Below are positions 51,462-59,700 of a DNA stretch of 64,000 nucleotides, piece by piece (position 1 is the stretch's first letter; every line of letters begins with the position of its first letter). This stretch comes from Methylorubrum populi (GTDB lineage Bacteria > Pseudomonadota > Alphaproteobacteria > Rhizobiales > Beijerinckiaceae), in NCBI GenBank assembly GCA_020741775.1, contig DYYG01000033.1, positions 1-64,000 on the forward strand. Reading direction: 5' to 3'. The translations under genes were made by a program, and so were the position numbers. The notes below the pieces were generated by a model. It was given only the letters and a program-made list of their open reading frames with translations, did not search any database and had not been told where the DNA came from.

Positions 51462-51469
51462 GGCCGGTG

Positions 51470-51634
51470 ATGTCCGATCTCCCGGACGGGCTCCGCCCGC
51501 TGACGCCGGAGGAGGCCAAGGCCCGCCGCCGCCGCTCCGTCGCCATTGCCCTGACCCTCGGCGCGCTGGTGCTGCTGTTCTTCGTGCTGACGATCGCCAA
51601 GCTCGGGCCTCAGGTCCTGCAGCGGCCGCTCTGA
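51470..51634 (+). CDS. Small cox-cluster membrane protein (CoxF-like)
   Basis: A 54-residue protein starting MSDLPDGLRPLTPEEAKARR, with a basic patch RRRRS and one transmembrane helix (about 25-45, LTLGALVLLFFVLTIAKL). Position between ctaB and ctaG and this layout match the small protein often called CoxF or hypothetical in Hyphomicrobiales cox operons. A role in oxidase assembly is inferred from location. An in-frame GTG at 51467 or 51458 could be the start instead. Confidence 0.8.
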   Translation: MSDLPDGLRPLTPEEAKARRRRSVAIALTLGALVLLFFVLTIAKLGPQVLQRPL

Positions 51635-51646
51635 GGGCATGACGCG

Positions 51647-52255
51647 ATGATGGATGCGGGGGAAAGCCAGAGGCGGAGGGCGCGGGGCGCGCGCCGGACG
51701 GTGCTGGTCTGTGTCGGCGTCGTGCTCGGCATGGGCGGTCTCGCCGCCGCTTCGGCTCCGCTCTACAGCCTGTTCTGCAAGGCGACCGGCTTCAACGGCA
51801 CGCCCCTCGTCGGTGCGGCGCCGACGGCGCCGACCGGTGAAGTCTCCGCTCCGCTGACGGTCCGCTTCGATACCAACGTGGCGAAGACCCTGTCCTGGCG
51901 CTTCCAGCCGGAGCAGTCGAGCGTCGACGCGGTGCCCGGCCAGACGGCCACGGTGTTCTTCAAGGTGACGAATACCGGCTCGACCCCTTCGACCGGGATC
52001 GCCGTCTTCAACGTGCAGCCCGAATTGATGGGCGGCTACTTCGTCAAGGTGCAGTGCTTCTGCTTCAACGAGCACACGCTGCAGCCGGGTGAATCGGCGG
52101 AATTCCCGCTGGTGTTCTACGTCGATCCGGCCCTGCGCAAGGATCCGGATATCGGCGATCTCTCGGAGATGACGCTGTCTTACACCTACTACCCGTCCAA
52201 GAACGGTGCGCCGGTGGCCGAGGCGGCCAAGCCCCGTTCCACGACCAATTTTTGA
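51647..52255 (+). CDS. ctaG: Cytochrome c oxidase assembly protein CtaG (Cox11)
   Basis: A 202-residue membrane-anchored copper chaperone that inserts CuB into subunit I. One helix (about 17-40) is followed by a periplasmic Ig-like domain. The copper-binding cysteines are in FVKVQCFCFNEHTLQPGE (CFCF), with ASAPLYSLFCKATGFNGT near the membrane. Length fits Cox11 of alphaproteobacteria. It is co-located with oxidase genes. Confidence 0.95.
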   Translation: MMDAGESQRRRARGARRTVLVCVGVVLGMGGLAAASAPLYSLFCKATGFNGTPLVGAAPTAPTGEVSAPLTVRFDTNVAKTLSWRFQPEQSSVDAVPGQTATVFFKVTNTGSTPSTGIAVFNVQPELMGGYFVKVQCFCFNEHTLQPGESAEFPLVFYVDPALRKDPDIGDLSEMTLSYTYYPSKNGAPVAEAAKPRSTTNF

Positions 52256-52399
52256 GGGGTCGCGGGGGCCCGCAAGCGTGACAACGACGCAAGGGCCGAA
52301 GTAGAGGTCTTTCAACCGAGGTCCGGTCAAACCGGGCCTCCAAGGCAACGGAGCCCGGCCGTCAGGCGGCGAAGGGCAGGGCTAGGGAGAACCATCGCG

Positions 52400-53257
52400 A
52401 TGGCCGGGGCGCACGCCAAGAACCACGATTACCACATCATCGACCCGAGCCCGTGGCCCCTGATCGGCGCGTTCTCCGGGTTCCTGATGGCTTTCGGCGC
52501 CGTCTTCTGGATGAAGGGCCTCTCGATCGCCGGCCTCGCCGTCGGCCCCTACGTGTTCGGCGCCGGGACGCTCGGCGTGCTCTACACCATGCTGGCCTGG
52601 TGGAAGGACGTCACCCACGAAGCCAATTCCGGCGACCATACCCGCGTCGTCCAGCTTCACCACCGCTACGGCATGATCATGTTCATCGCCTCCGAGGTGA
52701 TGTTCTTCGTGGCGTGGTTCTGGGCCTATTTCGAGGCGGCCCTCTACACCGCCGACCCGATCCAGGCGCAGCGCGTCGAGTTCACCGGCGGCGTCTGGCC
52801 GCCGAAGGGCATCGAAGCCTTCGACCCCTGGCACCTGCCGCTGCTCAACACGCTGATCCTGCTGACCTCGGGCACCACCGTGACCTGGGCTCACCATGCT
52901 CTGCTGCACGGTGACCGCAAGGGCCTGAAGATGGGTCTTTGGCTCACCATCATCCTCGGCGCGATCTTCACCGCCTGCCAGGCCTACGAGTACGCCCACG
53001 CCCATTTCGGCTTCGCTGGCAGCATCTACTCCTCGACATTCTTCATGGCGACGGGCTTCCATGGCGCCCACGTCATCATCGGCACGATCTTCCTCGCCGT
53101 CTGCCTGCTGCGCGCCTACAAGGGTGACTTCACCCCGAAGCAGCATCTCGGCTTCGAGTTCGCCGCCTGGTACTGGCACTTCGTCGATGTGGTGTGGCTG
53201 TTCCTGTTCGCCGCCATCTACGTCTGGGGTTCGGGCGTCGGCGGCGCGGCCCACTGA
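52400..53257 (+). CDS. coxC: Cytochrome c oxidase subunit III
   Basis: A 285-residue membrane subunit with seven helices that stabilises the oxidase and supports proton uptake. It begins [20 protein letters not shown]. Family motifs are [50 protein letters not shown] and [17 protein letters not shown]. The end [20 protein letters not shown] is diagnostic. A terminator follows. Confidence 0.96.
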   Translation: MAGAHAKNHDYHIIDPSPWPLIGAFSGFLMAFGAVFWMKGLSIAGLAVGPYVFGAGTLGVLYTMLAWWKDVTHEANSGDHTRVVQLHHRYGMIMFIASEVMFFVAWFWAYFEAALYTADPIQAQRVEFTGGVWPPKGIEAFDPWHLPLLNTLILLTSGTTVTWAHHALLHGDRKGLKMGLWLTIILGAIFTACQAYEYAHAHFGFAGSIYSSTFFMATGFHGAHVIIGTIFLAVCLLRAYKGDFTPKQHLGFEFAAWYWHFVDVVWLFLFAAIYVWGSGVGGAAH

Positions 53258-53299
53258 GGCTTCTCCCCATCGGTCGCCCTGCACCGGCGACAACCCTGA

Positions 53300-53323
53300 A
53301 GGGCGGCGCGAGCCGCCCTTTTT
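53300..53323 (+). terminator. Intrinsic terminator after coxC
   Basis: AGGGCGGC pairs with GCCGCCCT around GCGA, followed by five T residues. It separates coxC from the DUF983-surf1 pair. Confidence 0.88.
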
Positions 53324-53378
53324 CACGTGCGCGGCAGCGGCTGTTCCAGCATATCGGTGCCGAGCCAGGAGCAAAGCC

Positions 53379-53750
53379 GTGAATCGTTCCGCCATCCATC
53401 CGCCGGCCCCGATTCCGACCGGCTTGCGCGGTCGCTGCCCGGCCTGTGGCGAGGGGCACCTGTTCCGCGGCTTCCTCGCCTTCAAGCCGGCCTGCGAGGT
53501 CTGCGGCCAGGACTTCACCGTGTTCGACTCGGCGGACGGCCCGGCCTTCTTCGTGATGTCGACGGTCGGCTTCGTCGTCGTCGGCGTCGCCCTTTGGATG
53601 GAGATCACCTACGAGCCGCCGATCTGGGTCCATGCGCTAGTCGCCGGCAGCCTCGCCATCGGCTTGAGCCTGCTGATGGTGCGTCCGCTGAAAGGGATGC
53701 TCGCCGCCATCCAGTTCGCCAACAAGGCCGCACAGGGACGCTTCCGCTAG
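53379..53750 (+). CDS. DUF983 family membrane protein
   Basis: A 123-residue protein with a GTG start. A zinc-ribbon-like pair (CPACGEGHLFRGFLAF and CEVCGQDF) precedes two transmembrane helices (about 56-78 and 84-104). DUF983 genes sit in cox operons of many alphaproteobacteria; a role in oxidase assembly is inferred from location. The last base overlaps the GTG start of surf1, so the two are translationally coupled. Confidence 0.87.
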   Translation: MNRSAIHPPAPIPTGLRGRCPACGEGHLFRGFLAFKPACEVCGQDFTVFDSADGPAFFVMSTVGFVVVGVALWMEITYEPPIWVHALVAGSLAIGLSLLMVRPLKGMLAAIQFANKAAQGRFR

Positions 53751-54520
53751 TGAGTGCTCCGTCCGCGCCCGAGCGAGATCGTCGGCTGCGGAGCCTGTTG
53801 GCGCCGGGCCTCGCGACGCTCGTCTGCCTCGCTATCCTGATCGGGCTCGGAACCTGGCAACTCGCCCGCAAGGGTGAGAAGGAAGCGCTGATCGCCCGTA
53901 TCATCGAGCGTTCCCGCGCCGAGCCGCCCGCCGCCCCTCCCCCCTTCGCCGCCTGGGACGCCAAGGCCGACGAGTTCCGCCGTGTGCGGGTGACGGGCAC
54001 CTTCCTGCACGACAAGGAAACCCTGGTGCACGGCCTCGCGCCGGGCGAACCCGGCCGGGCACTTCAGGGCTTCTACGTCCTCACGCCGTTGAAGCGGGAT
54101 GACGGCACCACCATCCTGATCAATCGCGGCTTCGTGCCGACGGAACTGAAGAGCCCGGCCGATCGCCTGGCCGGCCAGGTCGCGGGCGAGGCGACGGTGA
54201 CCGGCATGCTGCGGGCGAGCGAGACGCGCACGATGTTCGTGCCGGAATCCGACCCGGCGCGGGATGCGTGGTTTACCCGTGACATTCCCGGGATCGCCGC
54301 CGCGAAGGGGCTGATGCGAGTGGCCCCCTATCTGATCGAGGCCGATGCGACGCCCAATCCCGGTGGCTGGCCCCGCGGTGGTCAGCTCCGGGTCGATCTG
54401 CCCAACAACCACCTGCAATACGCCTTCACGTGGTTCGGCATCGCCCTCTGCCTGATCGGCGTGTTCTCGGTCTTCGCGTGGCGGCGGCTGCACGATCCGG
54501 CGGAGCCGGAAGTGGGCTGA
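53750..54520 (+). CDS. SURF1 family cytochrome oxidase assembly protein
   Basis: A 256-residue protein with one helix at each end (about 18-38 and 220-242) around a periplasmic domain, the SURF1 topology. Motifs are ILIGLGTWQLARKGEKEALI, FRRVRVTGTFLHDKETLVHG, GTTILINRGFVP and LPNNHLQYAFTWFGIALCLI. SURF1 helps heme A insertion into subunit I. The GTG start overlaps the stop of the DUF983 gene by one base. Confidence 0.92.
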   Translation: MSAPSAPERDRRLRSLLAPGLATLVCLAILIGLGTWQLARKGEKEALIARIIERSRAEPPAAPPPFAAWDAKADEFRRVRVTGTFLHDKETLVHGLAPGEPGRALQGFYVLTPLKRDDGTTILINRGFVPTELKSPADRLAGQVAGEATVTGMLRASETRTMFVPESDPARDAWFTRDIPGIAAAKGLMRVAPYLIEADATPNPGGWPRGGQLRVDLPNNHLQYAFTWFGIALCLIGVFSVFAWRRLHDPAEPEVG

Positions 54521-54587
54521 GGGCGTTGAGCCCGATGGGCGCGGCGCGGGGTAGGCCCCGTCGTTCGAAGCCCCGGAGGGTTCGCCG

Positions 54588-55001
54588 ATGCGCCGTGCCG
54601 CCATCCTGATCGCTCTCGCCCTGACGAGTTCCGCAGCCTGCGCCGACGAGGCCGACCGTAAGGCGGTCCGGGAGACGATCGCACGGCAGATCGCGGCATT
54701 GAGCCGGGACGACCCGGCGGCGGCCTATGCCGAGGCCGCGCCGCAGATCCGCAGCCTGTTTCCCTCGCCCGAAACCTTCCTCGCCATGGTCGAGAAGGGT
54801 TACGCCCCGATCCGGCGCCCGCGCAGCTACCGCTTCGAGACCAGCGAGGAGACCGGCGCTGACGAGATCGCGCAAGCCTTGAGCCTTCAGGACGACACCG
54901 GCATCGATTGGCTGGCGCTCTACACGCTGCAGCGCCAGCCGGACGGGCAGTGGCGCATCACCGGCTGCCGGCTGAAGAAGGCGCCCGGCGAAAAGGTTTG
55001 A
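54588..55001 (+). CDS. DUF4864 domain secreted protein
   Basis: A 137-residue exported protein with a signal peptide (about 1-19). The mature chain has a DUF4864-like pattern: ETIARQIAALSRDDPAAAYA, SLFPSPETFLAMVEKGYAPI and GQWRITGCRLKK. It looks like a small cystatin-like periplasmic domain. Function unknown. It lies between surf1 and thrC. Confidence 0.8.
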   Translation: MRRAAILIALALTSSAACADEADRKAVRETIARQIAALSRDDPAAAYAEAAPQIRSLFPSPETFLAMVEKGYAPIRRPRSYRFETSEETGADEIAQALSLQDDTGIDWLALYTLQRQPDGQWRITGCRLKKAPGEKV

Positions 55002-55076
55002 GCCGGTGGACGCCGAAATCTCTCTCGGCTCCGCTTCGACAGGACCGAATCGATCGTGTAAACGGGCCCCCTTCCC

Positions 55077-55089
55077 GGAGGCATCCTTG
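55077..55089 (+). promoter_or_regulatory. Ribosome site that sets a TTG start for thrC
   Basis: GGAGG at 55077-55081 is five bases before TTG at 55087, the codon before LHVSTRGAAAPLSF, which is where the threonine synthase family begins. The GTG at 55006 would add 27 residues not typical of the family. Confidence 0.7.
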
Positions 55090-56499
55090 CTGCACGTCTC
55101 GACCCGCGGCGCCGCCGCGCCCTTGAGCTTTTCCGACGCGCTGCTCGCCGGCTTGGCCCGCGACGGCGGCCTTTACGTGCCGCAGAGCTGGCCGCAGATC
55201 GACCGCGATACCATCGCCGGCTTTGCCGGACTGCGTTACGCCGAAGTCGCCAAGCGCGTGCTGCGCCCGCTCATCGACGGCGAGATCCCGGACGCCGAAC
55301 TCGATGCCATGATCGAGCTGGCCTATTCCGGCTTCCGCCATCCGGCGATTTGTCCGTTGAGCCAGCTCGACGACAACCTGTTCCTGCTCGAACTTTTTCA
55401 CGGCCCGACGCTCGCGTTCAAGGACGTGGCGATGCAGCTGCTCGGGCGGCTGATGGATTACGTGCTGCGCCAGCGCGGCGCCCGCGCCACCATCGTCGGC
55501 GCCACCTCGGGCGATACCGGCAGCGCCGCGGTCGAGGCCTTCAAGGGGCTGGATCAGGTCGATGTGTTCATCCTGTTCCCGCACGGCCGCGTGTCTGAGG
55601 TGCAGCGGCGGCAGATGACGACGGTCAACGCGCCGAACGTCCACGCGCTCGCCGTCGACGGCAATTTCGACGACTGCCAGAACCTCGTGAAGGCGATGTT
55701 CCAGCACGGCGACTTCGCCGATGCGGTCAAGCTTTCCGGCGTCAACTCGATCAACTGGGCCCGGGTGGCGGCTCAGACCGTCTACTACTTCACTTCAGCC
55801 GTCGCCCTCGGCGCCCCGCATCGAAAAGTGTCCTTCGCGGTGCCGACCGGCAATTTCGGCGACATCCTCGCCGGTTGGGTCGCCAAGCGCATGGGCCTGC
55901 CGATCGAGCGGTTGATGATCGGCACGAACGCCAACGACATCCTGGCCCGGACCCTGGAGCACGGCGCCTACGAGCCCCGCGGCGTGCAGCCCACCACCTC
56001 GCCCTCGATGGACATCCAGATCTCCTCGAACTTCGAGCGGCTGCTGTTCGAGGCTCTGGACCGCGACGCCTCGGCGCTCGGCCGGCTCATGGCGGGGCTG
56101 AAGCAGTCCGGCGGCTTCTCGCTCAGCCCCGAGGTGCTGGCGAGCGTGCGCGGTGAGTTCGATGCCACCGCCGTGCGGGAGCCCGACGTAGTCGAGGAGA
56201 TCGCCGGCACCTATCGCCGGACCGGCATGGTGCTCGATCCCCACAGCGCCATCGGCGTTCGCGCCGGCCGCAAGCTGCTGGAGAAGGACCCGGCGACCCC
56301 GGTGGTGGCACTCGCCACCGCCCACCCGGCCAAGTTCCCGGACGCGGTCTCGCAGGCGACCGGCGGTGGTCGCCCGGCCCTGCCGCCCCATCTCGCCGAC
56401 CTGATGACCCGGCCGGAGACGGTGGCGAAACTCGCCAACGATCAGGCCACGGTCGAGCGCTACATCACGGAGCATGCCCGCATCACCCGCGGCGCCTGA
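55087..56499 (+). CDS. thrC: Threonine synthase
   Basis: A 470-residue PLP enzyme that converts O-phosphohomoserine to threonine. The PLP lysine is in GPTLAFKDVAMQLLGRLMDY, and GATSGDTGSAAVEAFKGLDQ binds the cofactor phosphate. The N-terminus HVSTRGAAAPLSFSDALLAG and PTSPSMDIQISSNFERLLFE-like stretch fit the long threonine synthases. TTG is the likely start. It precedes the M16 peptidase by six bases. Confidence 0.95.
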   Translation: MLHVSTRGAAAPLSFSDALLAGLARDGGLYVPQSWPQIDRDTIAGFAGLRYAEVAKRVLRPLIDGEIPDAELDAMIELAYSGFRHPAICPLSQLDDNLFLLELFHGPTLAFKDVAMQLLGRLMDYVLRQRGARATIVGATSGDTGSAAVEAFKGLDQVDVFILFPHGRVSEVQRRQMTTVNAPNVHALAVDGNFDDCQNLVKAMFQHGDFADAVKLSGVNSINWARVAAQTVYYFTSAVALGAPHRKVSFAVPTGNFGDILAGWVAKRMGLPIERLMIGTNANDILARTLEHGAYEPRGVQPTTSPSMDIQISSNFERLLFEALDRDASALGRLMAGLKQSGGFSLSPEVLASVRGEFDATAVREPDVVEEIAGTYRRTGMVLDPHSAIGVRAGRKLLEKDPATPVVALATAHPAKFPDAVSQATGGGRPALPPHLADLMTRPETVAKLANDQATVERYITEHARITRGA

Positions 56500-56505
56500 G
56501 GTGAC

Positions 56506-57801
56506 ATGAACCAGCACTTCTCGACCTTCGGCGCTTCGCCGGGCCTCACCGTCACCCGGCTCGACAACGGCCTGACCGTCGCCACCGAGACGATTCCCGG
56601 GGTCGCCACCGCGACCCTCGGCGTCTGGGTCGGCGCGGGCTCGCGGCACGAGCGGCCGGATGAGCACGGGCTCAGCCACCTCATCGAGCACATGGCCTTC
56701 AAGGGCACGGCCAGCCGCTCGGCGCGGCAGATCGCCGAGGACATCGAGAATGTCGGCGGGGAGATCAACGCCGCCACCAGCACCGAATGCACCAGTTACA
56801 CCGCCCGCGTCCTCGGCGAGGATACCAGCGTGGCCCTCGACGTGCTCGGCGACATCCTGACCCGCTCGGTCTTCGATGCCGGCGAATTGGCCCGCGAGAA
56901 GGGCGTGATCCTTCAGGAATATGCCGCCGTCGAGGATACCCCCGACGACGTGGTCTACGACGCCTTCATCGAGACGGCCTTTCCCGACCAGCCGATCGGT
57001 CGGCCGATCCTCGGGCGCCCGGAGACCATCACCCGGTTCGATCGCGCCGCCATCGAGGCCTATATCGCCCGCGAATACGTGCCGGAGCGGATGGTGCTCG
57101 CCGCCGCCGGGGCGGTGGAGCATGCCGAGATCGTCGAGGCGGCCCAGCGCCATTTCGGTGGGCTCACGGCCGCCGAGGCCCCTCAGGTCGTGGCCGGCCG
57201 CTACGGCGGCGGCGAGCGGCGCATGGCGAAGAAGCTCGAACAGGCCAATCTCGTGCTCGGCCTGCCCGGCCTGTCGTTCCGCGATGACGGCTACTACGCG
57301 TTGCACCTGTTCTCCCAGGTTCTCGGCGGCGGCCTGACCTCGCGGCTCTGGCACGAGGTGCGCGAAACGCGCGGCCTCGCCTACGACATCCAGGCTTTCC
57401 ACTGGCCGTTCAGCGATTGCGGCCTGTTCGGCATCGGCGCCGGCACCTCGGGCGCCGATCTGCCGGAGTTGGTCGATGTCACCATCGCCACCACCCGGGC
57501 AGCCGCCGAGCAGCTCGACGCGGCGGAACTCGCCCGCGCCAAGGCGCAGCTCAAGGTGTCCCTGCTCAGCGCCCTGGAGACGCCGGGCGGACGCATCGAG
57601 CGCAATGCCCGCCAGCTTCTGGCTTGGGGCCGGGTGATCCCGCCGCAGGAGCTGATCGCCAAGGTCGACGCGGTCGAGGTCGAGCATGTGCGCGAGGCCG
57701 GCCGCGCTCTGCTGCAAGGGGCGCCGACGCTCGCCGCCATCGGCCCGGTCAAGGGGCTGCCGCCTCTGGCCCGCATCGCCGGGGCGCTTCAGGGCGCATG
57801 A
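56506..57801 (+). CDS. M16-family zinc metallopeptidase
   Basis: A 431-residue peptidase of the mitochondrial processing peptidase/insulinase family. The inverted zinc motif is HLIEH (His 58, Glu 61, His 62), with the downstream Glu in LAREKGVILQEYAAVEDTPD. The second half has GGGLTSRLWHEVRETRGLAY, the partner-domain signature. Soluble M16 proteins in alphaproteobacteria usually follow thrC, as here; substrate unknown. A dispersed repeat starts at its stop. Confidence 0.93.
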   Translation: MNQHFSTFGASPGLTVTRLDNGLTVATETIPGVATATLGVWVGAGSRHERPDEHGLSHLIEHMAFKGTASRSARQIAEDIENVGGEINAATSTECTSYTARVLGEDTSVALDVLGDILTRSVFDAGELAREKGVILQEYAAVEDTPDDVVYDAFIETAFPDQPIGRPILGRPETITRFDRAAIEAYIAREYVPERMVLAAAGAVEHAEIVEAAQRHFGGLTAAEAPQVVAGRYGGGERRMAKKLEQANLVLGLPGLSFRDDGYYALHLFSQVLGGGLTSRLWHEVRETRGLAYDIQAFHWPFSDCGLFGIGAGTSGADLPELVDVTIATTRAAAEQLDAAELARAKAQLKVSLLSALETPGGRIERNARQLLAWGRVIPPQELIAKVDAVEVEHVREAGRALLQGAPTLAAIGPVKGLPPLARIAGALQGA

Positions 57802-57905
57802 TACGGTTCCCGCTTGATGCAAGCGGGAACCGTATCAGCAGCCCGCGCGGCGCTTGAGCGATGACGACATCCGCCATCCCGAAGGGATTAACCGGATGTC
57901 GCATG
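57800..57905 (+). repeat. Dispersed two-hairpin repeat, copy B
   Basis: The element begins at the stop of the M16 gene. GATACGGTTCCCGCTTG and CAAGCGGGAACCGTATC make a near-perfect hairpin, then AGCCCGCGCGGCGCTTGAGC, then ATCCGCCATCCC-GAA-GGGATTAACCGGAT. It matches copy A at 15904 in order and spacing. Confidence 0.78.
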
Positions 57906-57939
57906 ACCCCGTCTCCGGTCGGTCGGGCCGGACACAGCG

Positions 57940-57990
57940 TCAGCAAGCCCAAGCGGCATCCGCGATCCTGAAGGGATCGATCGGATGGCG
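57940..57990 (+). repeat. Partial third copy of the two-hairpin repeat
   Basis: CAGCAAGCCCAAGCGGCATC and the hairpin ATCCGCGATCCTGAAGGGAT with CGATCGGAT match the second half of copies A and B, but the first palindrome is absent. This tail-only copy is 35 bp from copy B. Confidence 0.55.
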
Positions 57991-58088
57991 TGCGCGATCG
58001 ATCCGGTTCAAGGCTTCCGAAACCTCGCGGGCGTATCGGTCGTGGGGAAACGTCTCAGCGGAATGCACCGCGCCATGACCCACGCGCC

Positions 58089-58235
58089 ATGAATCCCGTC
58101 GCCGTCGCGACCATGCTCGGGATCGCCTTCGGGTTCTTCGGACTCGTCGCCTACGCGCTGGCCTTCGGCGAGGCGTGGCTGCTCGCCGTCCTCGCCATCC
58201 TCGCCATCGCCGTGTTCATCCGCTGGGGCGAGTGA
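58089..58235 (+). CDS. Small membrane protein
   Basis: A 48-residue protein, MNPVAVATMLGIAFGFFGLV to FIRWGE, with two hydrophobic segments that could form one long or two short helices. Function unknown. It has no strong ribosome site, so confidence is moderate. It lies just after a cluster of repeats and converges on the PAP2 gene. Confidence 0.55.
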   Translation: MNPVAVATMLGIAFGFFGLVAYALAFGEAWLLAVLAILAIAVFIRWGE

Positions 58236-58247
58236 GCCCCCACGGCA

Positions 58248-59045
58248 TCACCCCGTCACCCCGGTTCCCACGCCGTCGGCCTGGGTCGCGGGGGTCGGAT
58301 CGGGATCCTCCACCTCGCCCCGGCGCTGGAGCTGGAGGGCCACGAACCAGCACAGAGCCGCCCAGGCGGCCCCGACGCACCAGCCGGCCACCACGTCGCT
58401 CGGCCAATGCACGCCGAGATAGAGGCGGCTGATGCCGACCGCGACGGTCATGCTGATCCCGAGCACCAGCAGCAGGGCCTTGACCCGGCGCCGCCGCTCG
58501 ACCCTGGCGAGCAGGGTCGCGAGGGTCAGGTAGGCGATGGCCGACATCATCGCGTGGCCGGAGGGAAAACTCGCGGTGAACACCTCCATGCCGTGCGGAA
58601 CGAGGTCGGGCCTGGGGCGGTGATAGAACAGCTTGAGCACCGTCGAGACCAATTCGCCGCCGCCGACGGCGGCCAGAACGAAGACAGCGACACGCCGCCG
58701 GTTCGACAGGGCGAGGTAGACCACGGCGGCGGCCGTCAGGAACACGATGGTCACCACGCTGCCCCAGCCGGTGATGTCGCGCATCATCTCTTCCAACCAG
58801 GGTGGCCCGATCGGATCCGAGAGGTCGGCCGGGTTGCGCAGGGCGAGCAGGATCTTGCGGTCGAGGGCGGCGGTCGATCCCTCGCCGACCTCACGGGCCA
58901 GGGCGAAGAAGCCGTAGCCCAGGGTGCTCAGGGCGAGCAGCGACACCAGCGGCCCGACCTCGTTGAGGTGGAGCCGCAGCCACATGGCGGAGGAACCGCG
59001 CCAGAGATATCCGCCGCCGGAGCGGGCAAAACCGGGCAGCCTCAT
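58248..59045 (-). CDS. PAP2-superfamily lipid phosphatase
   Basis: A 265-residue polytopic membrane phosphatase. The three catalytic motifs are KLFYHRPRPDLVPHG, ASFPSGHAMMSAIAYLTLAT and SRLYLGVHWPSDVVAGW. About five helices. Substrates of such enzymes include undecaprenyl pyrophosphate and phosphatidic acid; which one applies is unknown. Its start overlaps the stop of the 2'-5' RNA ligase-like gene by four bases. Confidence 0.93.
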   Translation of the reverse strand: MRLPGFARSGGGYLWRGSSAMWLRLHLNEVGPLVSLLALSTLGYGFFALAREVGEGSTAALDRKILLALRNPADLSDPIGPPWLEEMMRDITGWGSVVTIVFLTAAAVVYLALSNRRRVAVFVLAAVGGGELVSTVLKLFYHRPRPDLVPHGMEVFTASFPSGHAMMSAIAYLTLATLLARVERRRRVKALLLVLGISMTVAVGISRLYLGVHWPSDVVAGWCVGAAWAALCWFVALQLQRRGEVEDPDPTPATQADGVGTGVTG

Positions 59046-59560
59046 GCCTGTCCTCCGAATGGGATCTCGGCGATCCGCTCCCACGGCCCGCCGAGATAGC
59101 GCCATAGCAGCAAACCCGGCGCCTGGAAGAGCGTGGGTGCGAAGCTTTCCGAGAGCGCGGCGTGCAAGGCGCGGGCGGTCTCGGGCGCCACCTTGTTCTG
59201 AACCGTGACATGGGGGCGCCAACCCTGCCGATCCTGGGCGGTGAGCCGGTCGCGAAAGGCCGTGGCCACCTGTCCGCGGAAGGCGGACAAGGCCTCCGAG
59301 GCAAGGACGTAGGCGACGCCGCGCCCGGTGAAGCGCAGGCCCGTCACCGCGACCTCCGGCGGGGGCTGAAGGCGGGCGAGCACCGTCACCGTCTCGGTGA
59401 CGCCCGCGGCATCCTCCCCGGGCAAATGGTGGAACAGCGTTGCGTGGGCGGGGATGTGGTTCAGCGCCTCCGGGAAGTGCCGCCGCCTCAGGCCGTCGAA
59501 CCGGGCGAAGGCCGTCTCGTCCATCTGCAGCGTCAGGATCAGCGGGGCGGGTTCTGGCAA
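59042..59560 (-). CDS. 2'-5' RNA ligase-family protein
   Basis: A 172-residue protein of the 2H phosphoesterase fold. The two signature motifs are HATLF (in HIPAHATLFHHLPG) and HVTVQ (in GWRPHVTVQNKVAP). These histidines act in cyclic phosphodiester or RNA 2'-5' ligation chemistry; the true substrate is unknown. It is coupled to the downstream PAP2 gene by an ATGA overlap. Confidence 0.87.
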   Translation of the reverse strand: MPEPAPLILTLQMDETAFARFDGLRRRHFPEALNHIPAHATLFHHLPGEDAAGVTETVTVLARLQPPPEVAVTGLRFTGRGVAYVLASEALSAFRGQVATAFRDRLTAQDRQGWRPHVTVQNKVAPETARALHAALSESFAPTLFQAPGLLLWRYLGGPWERIAEIPFGGQA

Positions 59561-59700
59561 CGCGAAAGACTTTCTCAGCGGGGCGGCCGCCCATCCGGCG
59601 AGCTTTCGGTCCAGATGGCGCGGCGCGCGCCCGGATCCAGCCGTCGACCTGTGGCGCGTCGGCGCTGTTCAGGACGCCCCGCCCCGTCTAGGAAGCTGCG

